From the IMG/VR virus record IMGVR_UViG_3300010885_027453, positions 1 through 27,793 of that record: a stretch of DNA of 27,793 bases; one strand, written 5' to 3'. The translations under genes and the position numbers were made by a program. Positions 21,990 to 27,793 of the stretch are shown in pieces. The notes beneath the pieces are model-generated. The model was not told the origin of the DNA, did no database searches, and worked only from the letters and a program-made list of their open reading frames with translations. Position 1 is the stretch's first letter, and each line of letters begins with the position of its first letter. Origin of the DNA: a virus.

Positions 21990-22570
21990 TAGAAGAACTC
22001 AACCTCCACAGGCCGCGAAGGCCCGTCAAAGCGGTTTGCAAGGGCGAGGTTCATCATGGCTGCGTCGCGCACGATGCCGGCGCTCATGGGCAGGCCATCC
22101 TCTGCAGCGCGCTTGATCGCCACATGCGCTCGCAGGCCAGCAGGGAAGCGGCCAGAGAGAGGCGCGTAGTCGTCCAAGGCCAGTTCATCGACCCGCGACC
22201 AGGCGCCGTAAATGGCGTCGAAAATGTAGAGCTGGCGAGCGTCGGACAGGCCATCCGAGACCGTCACGACAGCATAATCCTTGGGCGCGCGGACCTCGCC
22301 GGTGTCTGCGTCCTCATAGGTGAGCGGGATTGTCACCGTCACCGCGTCCTCGGTCGTGACCAGCACCCGGTCAAACTCAAGGGCCTCGTAGTCGTCCGTC
22401 ACATTGACTTCGTTCAGGCGACCCAGAAACCCCTTGGCCAGGATGTCCAGATAGACCTCCTGCAGAAGTTCCAGGCCCACCTGTCCGTCAGACGCCGACA
22501 GGGTTCCGGCAGCATCCATCACCCCGGCCTTGCGATAAGCCGAAGTGATGATTTCCAGACAGGTGGGCAT
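21989..22570 (-). CDS. P22 gp4-like head-completion / tail accessory protein
   Basis: 193 residues from ATG 22570, chosen because MPTCLEIITSAYRKAGVMDA is the usual start of this family; an ATG at 22606 would overlap the upstream gene. Conserved features include the helix at 5-17 and the segment AIYGAWSRVDELALDDYAPL. Gp4-like proteins bind the portal after packaging and form the platform for gp10. They are followed in P22 by gene 10, but here two large genes (spike and esterase) lie between. Confidence 0.82.
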   Translation of the reverse strand: MPTCLEIITSAYRKAGVMDAAGTLSASDGQVGLELLQEVYLDILAKGFLGRLNEVNVTDDYEALEFDRVLVTTEDAVTVTIPLTYEDADTGEVRAPKDYAVVTVSDGLSDARQLYIFDAIYGAWSRVDELALDDYAPLSGRFPAGLRAHVAIKRAAEDGLPMSAGIVRDAAMMNLALANRFDGPSRPVEVEFF

Positions 22571-22575
22571 GGCGC

Positions 22576-23028
22576 TTAGGGGACCACGAAGTAGACGGTC
22601 AGCCAAAGCACGCCGGTGCCGCCGGCAGCAGCCGCCGCAACAACAGTGCCCTGGATGGTGGTCTCGGCGGTGAAGGTCACCGGGCCGGATTTGAGGGTGC
22701 CGTTCAGAGGCAGGAGGATGGAAACCTCCGGCTTCAGTTCGGTGACCACATCGCCGGTGATGACGCCGAAGTTCCCGAAGCCATCGGTATCAGCGGTCCA
22801 GCCGATGTCGATGTCCAGGGTCTCGGTGCCGGTGTCGATGTCCTCGCCGCGCAGATAGCCGCCCAGAACCACGGCGCCCGCAGGCACCTTGCAAAACTGG
22901 ATGATGTCGGCAATCGTCGGGTTGGCCGCCAGGGTATAGGACCCATAAGCGACCTGCAGGACGCCCGCGCCGCCGTAGCTGGTCACGGGGAAGTTGGCAG
23001 CCGCGCGGGCCGCCGTGAGCGTAGCCAT
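22576..23028 (-). CDS. Head-associated protein, 150 aa
   Basis: A strong Shine-Dalgarno (AAAGGAG, 6 bp before ATG 23028). Mostly short beta strands with Gly/Thr/Ala turns (PVTSYGGAGVLQVAYGSYTL, VPAGAVVLGGYLRG) and a hydrophobic end (GTGVLWLTVYFVVP), like small capsid decoration or head-fibre proteins. Similar genes are found next to N4-gp56-type coat genes. Decoration is inferred from position and composition. Confidence 0.65.
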   Translation of the reverse strand: MATLTAARAAANFPVTSYGGAGVLQVAYGSYTLAANPTIADIIQFCKVPAGAVVLGGYLRGEDIDTGTETLDIDIGWTADTDGFGNFGVITGDVVTELKPEVSILLPLNGTLKSGPVTFTAETTIQGTVVAAAAAGGTGVLWLTVYFVVP

Positions 23029-23102
23029 TGAAGGCTCCTTTCAAGTTGAAAAGCGCGCCGTTCCGTGCAACATTATGTTGGTCACGCAGCGCGAGGATTG
23101 AC

Positions 23103-23621
23103 ATGGAAGAGTGGAAGGCGACCGTCGAATTTCCAGACGACTACGACATCAGCAGTATCGGTCACTTGCGCCGCACATCACCCGGCAAGGGAGCAACGGT
23201 TGGTCGCTTGCGAAAGCCTCGACTGCTGAACGGATACATCGCCTACTGGTTGAAGGTAGGCGGCGTCACAACGGTGCGATACGCTCACCGTTTGGTTGCT
23301 GACGCGTTCCTTGGGCCGATCCCCCCCGGAATGCAGGTCAATCACAAGGATGGAAACCGCGCCAACTGCGACGTGGCCAACCTTGAGATTGTGACCAATG
23401 GGGAAAACCGGGCTCACTCCTATCGCGTCCTGGGCGTCTCTCCGAACCGTGGGCGGGTTGGTGAGGCGCATCACAACGCGCGGCTGACGTGGGAACAGGT
23501 TTGCGACATCCGCAAGGCCCATAGCGAAGGCGTCGGACCAAAAGACCTTGGCCTTCGCTATGGAATTTCGCGGACTGGCATTCACCGCATAGTTTCTGGA
23601 AAAGTCAGGCGGTCAGCTTAG
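23103..23621 (+). CDS. HNH homing endonuclease (intron-free, free-standing)
   Basis: 172 residues from ATG 23103 with GCGAGG 6 bp upstream (an upstream in-frame ATG at 23028 is rejected because it would overlap the head-protein start). N-terminal NUMOD4-like part (WKATVEFPDDYDISSIGHLRR), then the HNH core: RYAHRLVADAFLG, VNHKDGNRANC (residues 79-89), NLEIVTNGENRAH (ending His105). The C-terminus (129-168) is a DNA-binding HTH, DLGLRYGISRTGIHRIVSGK. It is on the opposite strand to all late genes and ends 3 bp from the coat-gene stop. Such elements spread by cutting alleles that lack them. A weak promoter (TTGAAA 23046-23051, CATTAT 23071-23076) may lie in the gap upstream. Confidence 0.85.
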   Translation: MEEWKATVEFPDDYDISSIGHLRRTSPGKGATVGRLRKPRLLNGYIAYWLKVGGVTTVRYAHRLVADAFLGPIPPGMQVNHKDGNRANCDVANLEIVTNGENRAHSYRVLGVSPNRGRVGEAHHNARLTWEQVCDIRKAHSEGVGPKDLGLRYGISRTGIHRIVSGKVRRSA

Positions 23622-23623
23622 GA

Positions 23624-24724
23624 TCAACTGTCCGCTGCCGCCGCAAAGAACGCGGTCACCATCCCGTGTTGGCGCCCATTATAGGCCAGCTTCTTGACGG
23701 TCAGCAGTTCTTCAACAGCAACGCCCGGACGGAACGAGTAGTCCTTCGTCAGGTCCGTCTTCATCATCGGCTCCTGGCCCCAGGCGATGGCCACGGCCTG
23801 TTGACCGCAGAGGAACACCGGGCGCACGTCGGCGGACGAGTTGCCGATCCCGTCCATGTCGTAGGTGCCCGATCCGGCGATGTCATCGATCTCCGGGATT
23901 TCCCGGTGGATGATGCCGTCGTAGATCAGGTCGCCGTCCTGGAAGAGCGGGTTGCTGCCGACATCACGCACCCGAGCCTCGCGGTTCGCGGCGGTCATGA
24001 CGCTGTCGCCCTTCAGGTCCCGGAAGGTCCGGGCGCCGTGGAACGCGACGTAATATTCACGCCCGTCCTCGGTGTTGAAGGGCCGGATGTGCGGATCCGC
24101 AGCCTTGGCAATGCGCTTGGCCAGGGACATCGACGCCACGGTGCAGAGGTCGTTGGTGGTGTCGAGGTTGCCGACAGCCGTGGCCCAGGTCGCTGAATAG
24201 TTGGACTTCAGCTTGCCGAACAGCAGGCGGTCAGAGTTGGCCGCGTTGTAGGCGTTGCGGTTGGCGGCGGTGGAGGCCGACATGGTGACAGTGGTGTCTC
24301 CAGTCGTGACGACCGACAGCATGGCGGTGATGACATCATCGCGCAGCTTCTCGGCTTCCCACTGCTTCAGCATGGCCTTGGCCGCGCCGAACAGGTCGAT
24401 CTCGGTCTTGTAGGAGGTCGACTTGGGGATGCGAACCGCGTTCCGGCGCCAATCGACGGACAGAGCGCAGTTGTAGTTGCCCAGCTCCTCTTCGGCGCCG
24501 TCCAGGGTGGAGGAACCGGTCACGCCGTCCGAGGTCAGGCGCAGGATCAGGGGGATGTTGATCGTCTTGCCGGCTTCGGACTGAAGCTCATACTTGGCGA
24601 CGATGATGGAACCATCGCTGGTGCCCATGTAGGGCTTGAAGCCCGACGCGCGCACATATTCAGCGAAATACTTCTTGAGGAAAACCTGCTTCTCAGAAGC
24701 AGATGCCAGGGCGACTTCAGCCAT
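23624..24724 (-). CDS. Major capsid protein, N4-gp56 family
   Basis: 366 residues. The N-terminal start (ASASEKQVFLKKYFAEYVRA) and the run TINIPLILRLTSDGVTGSST, EEELGNYNCALSVDWRRNAV are typical of the N4-gp56 family of HK97-fold coat proteins. A further family-like block is FHGARTFRDLKGDSVMTA and the C-terminal GQQAVAIAWGQEPMM. Subunits form the icosahedral shell around the scaffold. A Shine-Dalgarno AAAGG lies 8 bp before ATG 24724. The gene is directly followed tail-to-tail by the HNH gene. Confidence 0.88.
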   Translation of the reverse strand: MAEVALASASEKQVFLKKYFAEYVRASGFKPYMGTSDGSIIVAKYELQSEAGKTINIPLILRLTSDGVTGSSTLDGAEEELGNYNCALSVDWRRNAVRIPKSTSYKTEIDLFGAAKAMLKQWEAEKLRDDVITAMLSVVTTGDTTVTMSASTAANRNAYNAANSDRLLFGKLKSNYSATWATAVGNLDTTNDLCTVASMSLAKRIAKAADPHIRPFNTEDGREYYVAFHGARTFRDLKGDSVMTAANREARVRDVGSNPLFQDGDLIYDGIIHREIPEIDDIAGSGTYDMDGIGNSSADVRPVFLCGQQAVAIAWGQEPMMKTDLTKDYSFRPGVAVEELLTVKKLAYNGRQHGMVTAFFAAAADS

Positions 24725-24727
24725 CGT

Positions 24728-25405
24728 TTAGGCCTTTCGGAAAACAGCGTCGAACGCTGCCCCCGCATACAGAGGCTCTTGGCCGGGCTTGGATGTGCCG
24801 GCGGCGGGAGCCGATGCGATGGAGCGTGGCGGCGCAATGGGGGGGGAAGGGTGAGAGAGCGGGTTGGCCTTCGCGGCCTTCCACGCTTGAAATTCTGCGA
24901 GGTCGTCGGGATTGACAGACGAGAGCATCTGCTCGCGCTTGTATTGGTTCACGACAAACCCGTAGGGGTTCCGCTGACTCATGACTTCCTGCTGAAAGGC
25001 CGGGTTCGAGGCGAACTTCGCCAGGGCCCAGTCCCGCGCCTGATCGACGGCCTCGTCGCCGTGTTTCTCGCGCGCCATGTCTTCCGACAGGTCCAGTTTG
25101 ACGTTCAGGGCGGTGCTCTGAAGTTGGCTCTGCTGCCAAGTCGCGAAGGCTTCCGGGTCCTGATACAGGTCAGGAACCTCAGGCCTCGCCCGCTCCTGCT
25201 CCAGTTGCCGTTCGATGGCCTGCCGACGCTCGCGCTCCTGTTGGAGTGCGGTGACGGGGACCATTGCAGGCTCCTTCGGAGCAAAGCGCCCGCTCTCATC
25301 GCGGGGCCGTTCGACCGTTTCCTGTGGCGTTTCGGCCTCTGGTTCAGGAGTCGGCGCAGCATCAACCACCGGCTCTTCAGCCGGATCGTCAAGGAAGTCG
25401 ATCAT
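24728..25405 (-). CDS. Scaffold-like protein
   Basis: 225 residues, highly charged and helical. It starts acidic and Pro-rich (DFLDDPAEEPVVDAAPTPEP), with VTALQQERERRQAIERQLEQ coiled-coil heptads and a C-terminal segment of Pro/Ala-rich loops. GAGGG lies 9 bp before ATG 25405. Position between portal and coat and composition fit a scaffolding protein that directs shell assembly and then leaves. No protease motif is seen. Confidence 0.75.
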   Translation of the reverse strand: MIDFLDDPAEEPVVDAAPTPEPEAETPQETVERPRDESGRFAPKEPAMVPVTALQQERERRQAIERQLEQERARPEVPDLYQDPEAFATWQQSQLQSTALNVKLDLSEDMAREKHGDEAVDQARDWALAKFASNPAFQQEVMSQRNPYGFVVNQYKREQMLSSVNPDDLAEFQAWKAAKANPLSHPSPPIAPPRSIASAPAAGTSKPGQEPLYAGAAFDAVFRKA

Positions 25406-25424
25406 TGGGGATTACCCTCGCCCG

Positions 25425-27275
25425 TTACGGCGGCGACCCGTAATCGCCCGAAAACCCGGCGACGGCTGGCTCTTGCGTTTGGCCATACGGTGCGCCCGAT
25501 ACCCCGGCGGCGGGTCCCATCGCTTGCAGGAAGGCCTTGTCGGCTCCCACCTGGGCGTTGAATCGTTCGGTCTCCGTCTTGGCGACCTTCAAGGCTGTGT
25601 CGGCCTGCTTGTTCTCGATCTCGGCCTGTGCGGCCAGCTTCTCAAGCTGCATGGCCTCTTGCGCGACCTGGGCCTTCTGCTGGCCCTGCTCGTCGGACTT
25701 GGACTTCAGCCTGTCCATGACCTCGCGCTTGCCGGGCAGGCTGGACAGGGACAGCATCAGATCAAACGGCACTTCTTGAGGCCCATACATCTTGGCCAGT
25801 TCGGCCATGACCTGAAACTGCTCTTGCGCCATGTTCGCCGTGTCGGGCGTGGCGTCGAGCAGGATGTCCACGTCCATCTCAGCGAGGGCGTTTTCGTAGC
25901 CCAGCACCACCGGGAAGCCGTATTGGTCCTGACCCTGTTTGGGCATGTTGACGCCGATGAACTCAGGCGCGCCTTCGTCGTCGGTGATCCGCACATATTG
26001 CGGGGCCGTCCAGTATTGCCGGCAGCGGTTCCACATTTGCCTGTAAAGGCGCAGTTCCCACTCCTCAACGCCGCCATAGATCACGGCCTGTTCGGTCAGG
26101 CCCGCCTGTTGACGGACAAGCTGGGCCCGGCCGGATGAACTCTCACCCTGGCGCCCGAGGATGGCCGGGTTCGGGCCCATGCGCTCGATCTCGGCCTTGG
26201 CTTCCACCAACAGGTTGGCCTGACCCATCGCCATGTCCGAGGTCTGGACCTTTTGCCAGCCGAACGGGATGACGCCATCGGGTCGGGCCGCCTCTTTCCG
26301 CGCCGTCTCGCTGTCAACCTCGATGGCCGAGGGGTCCACGGCCTGAATCTGGCTGGCCGAGATCAGGTGCAGCAGCTTGGAGCGGCGCTTGTTGATCTCG
26401 TCTTGCGGCCCGCGCATGTCGCGAACGATGCCATAGCGGTTGTTTTCCCGATCCACGAAGCAGGACTGGGCCTCGATCGGGCAGGCCGGGCGCTTCTTGT
26501 CGTCGAGATAGGGAGAGGGCCCGTAAGCGAGAACGCCGCCCGAATGATAGACGCACCGGCGCCACTCCTGGCCTTCGCGGTGATACAGCTCGACCAGCAT
26601 GACCCGGCGCTTGCGCTTGTCCACCCAGGCGACAGTCGGTGACGCGTCGTTCGGACGATCAGCGAAGGTGTCATCCACCATTGCGCCGCCGCCCTCGATC
26701 TCGTTCTCCAGATCGGCCTTGGCGTCGGGATACATCGCGGCTACGTCGTCGGCGTATTGCCATTTGGCGATGCCCATGTAGCGAGCGTCGCGGAAGTCTT
26801 CCCGCCTTGACCGGGGGTCGTAGAAGAACTCTTCCCAGTTGATGTCGGTGACGGTGACTTGCAGGCTTTCGTCGATCTCGACAATGGCCGCACAGGTGCC
26901 CTGCACCAGGTAGTCCCGCGCGCATCGGATCTTCAGATCATCAAAGCGGTTGTGGTCGGCAATGAACCGCAGGACCTTGGACGCCACGTCGGCGCTGTCT
27001 TCGTCCTTCGGGGTGCGGGGATAGGCCCTCGGATCGGTAGAGCCCTGCTTCAGGACGCCCAGCGTGCCGTTTACAGCAGGCCTGACCCGGTTGAACACGT
27101 TGTCAGGCTGGCCGCGCTTGGCGAGGCTGGCTTTCTCTTCGCGGGTCCACTGATAGCCGTGGAAGTAGTCGTCGTCGATCCGCGACTGTTGACGGGCGGT
27201 AAGGGTCAGGTTCGCGCTGTCCTCGAACATGGCCTTCAGGGAAGCAATCGAGGGGGCGGTCAGGCTGTCTTCCAA
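25425..27275 (-). CDS. Portal protein, P22-type
   Basis: 616 residues if started at TTG 27275, which has AGGAG 5 bp upstream and overlaps the terminase stop by 16 nt; a GTG at 27305 is the alternative. P22-portal features are seen: an early FHGYQWTREEKASLAKRGQP, GNGTLGVLKQ-like PAVNGTLGVLKQGSTDPRAY, INWEEFFYDPRSRREDFRDA and GPQDEINKRRSKLLHLISAS, where the DE...KRRSK segment is characteristic. A C-terminal coiled-coil (QLEKLAAQAEIENKQADTAL) would extend into the head as a barrel. Twelve copies form the DNA channel at the unique vertex. Placed right after the terminase. Confidence 0.87.
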   Translation of the reverse strand: MEDSLTAPSIASLKAMFEDSANLTLTARQQSRIDDDYFHGYQWTREEKASLAKRGQPDNVFNRVRPAVNGTLGVLKQGSTDPRAYPRTPKDEDSADVASKVLRFIADHNRFDDLKIRCARDYLVQGTCAAIVEIDESLQVTVTDINWEEFFYDPRSRREDFRDARYMGIAKWQYADDVAAMYPDAKADLENEIEGGGAMVDDTFADRPNDASPTVAWVDKRKRRVMLVELYHREGQEWRRCVYHSGGVLAYGPSPYLDDKKRPACPIEAQSCFVDRENNRYGIVRDMRGPQDEINKRRSKLLHLISASQIQAVDPSAIEVDSETARKEAARPDGVIPFGWQKVQTSDMAMGQANLLVEAKAEIERMGPNPAILGRQGESSSGRAQLVRQQAGLTEQAVIYGGVEEWELRLYRQMWNRCRQYWTAPQYVRITDDEGAPEFIGVNMPKQGQDQYGFPVVLGYENALAEMDVDILLDATPDTANMAQEQFQVMAELAKMYGPQEVPFDLMLSLSSLPGKREVMDRLKSKSDEQGQQKAQVAQEAMQLEKLAAQAEIENKQADTALKVAKTETERFNAQVGADKAFLQAMGPAAGVSGAPYGQTQEPAVAGFSGDYGSPP

Positions 27276-27793
27276 CTCGTCTCCTCTCGTTTCGGGCGGC
27301 CCCACAGGTCGGGCGGCGTGCGACTGGGCGTAGCTGGCGTGGTCTTCGGAGCCCGCCGCAGGCCCTCGCAGGCGTAGCGAAGGGCGTCGATGACGTGGTT
27401 GTTCTTGTCGTCCAGCACCGGCAGGATCTCGTCGGTCTTGGAATCGACCTTGAAGCTGTAGCTGGTCAGTTCGTCGATGGTGTGCAGGCAGCGCGGGTGA
27501 ACCACGATGTCATAGGACTTCAGGAACTCGATCCCGTCTTCCACGCTGCCGGGCCCCTTGACCGCAGGCACGATGCGAAAGCCCTTCCGCTGCATGTAGC
27601 TGACCGTTTCGGGCCTGGCGCTATCCGCCCGGATCGTCCACCGGCGCGACCCTGGAACCTTGTCGAACAGCGCCGGGGTGTTGTCGATCTCGCAGCCCAC
27701 CGCGTAGGCCTCATGGTCCACATACAGGGTCCGCCCGACGATATAGGCCCGCACAAGGACCGTCGGATCCACCGAAAAGCCCCAGTCAGCCCC
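27260..27793 (-). CDS. Terminase large subunit, nuclease domain (5' truncated by window edge)
   Basis: The frame is open to the window end and gives 177 residues, the C-terminal nuclease half only. GADWGFSVDPT at the very edge is the RNase-H-like active-site start of large terminases, and DDKNNHVIDALRYACEGL near residue 135 matches the conserved late metal-binding aspartate segment. The Walker ATPase domain lies beyond the window. It packages DNA into the head at the portal. Late genes follow on the same strand. The start GTG inside the window at 27772 is not a true start. Confidence 0.88.
   Translation of the reverse strand, partial: GADWGFSVDPTVLVRAYIVGRTLYVDHEAYAVGCEIDNTPALFDKVPGSRRWTIRADSARPETVSYMQRKGFRIVPAVKGPGSVEDGIEFLKSYDIVVHPRCLHTIDELTSYSFKVDSKTDEILPVLDDKNNHVIDALRYACEGLRRAPKTTPATPSRTPPDLWGRPKREETSWKTA

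Overview
The window reads as most of the genome of a temperate, podovirus-type (P22-like) bacteriophage or prophage of a GC-rich host. The high-GC codon use, small genes joined by 4-nt overlaps, and protein flavour suggest an alphaproteobacterial host (Caulobacter/Brevundimonas-like). That host guess is inference and not proven by the sequence. No ribosomal RNA, tRNA, CRISPR array or clear host gene is visible.

Layout. (1) 1-541 (+): 3' part of an S24/LexA-type phage repressor whose N-terminal DNA-binding part lies outside the window. (2) 542-658: control region with a terminator-like hairpin, two matching 14-bp near-palindromes (candidate operators) and a sigma70-like promoter. (3) 659-4887 (+): early operon of eleven genes. 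It runs from small Cys-rich or unknown proteins through a Rad52-family annealing protein, a NinB-like recombination protein and a compact C5-methyltransferase-like protein, to a small unknown protein and a tyrosine integrase. (4) 4888-5178: non-coding, repeat-rich stretch right after the integrase (four direct GTCCCACC copies, several inverted repeats), the best candidate for attP. (5) 5179-5881 (+): three small genes ending with a HTH protein, then convergent terminator-like hairpins. (6) 27793-5951 (-): late operon, transcribed leftward: terminase large subunit (partial), portal, scaffold-like protein, N4-gp56-type coat, head protein, P22 gp4-like protein, giant tailspike, SGNH/acetylesterase-like protein, P22 gp10-like tail protein, a 45-aa protein, GNAT-like protein, DNA-ejection proteins, a tail fibre, lysis genes (holin candidates, M15 endolysin, Rz/Rz1 spanins) and a HTH-metallophosphoesterase fusion.

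Two genes break the late operon's direction. A 172-aa HNH homing endonuclease (23103-23621, +) sits tail-to-tail with the coat gene. A 73-aa single-membrane-segment protein (9883-10104, +) has its own near-consensus promoter placed so that the transcript would be leaderless; it looks like a moron or lysogenic-conversion gene.

How it works together. The repressor would keep the early promoter off through the paired operators. On induction the early operon supplies annealing, recombination and integration functions. The late operon then builds a short-tailed virion in which the spike plus acetylesterase would strip surface polysaccharide, and the ejection proteins carry DNA across the envelope. 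The lysis cassette (holin candidates, endolysin, spanins) ends the cycle. The strongest points for follow-up are the leaderless antisense gene, the operator pair, the candidate attP, the spike-esterase insertion between the gp4- and gp10-like genes, and the HTH-phosphoesterase fusion.
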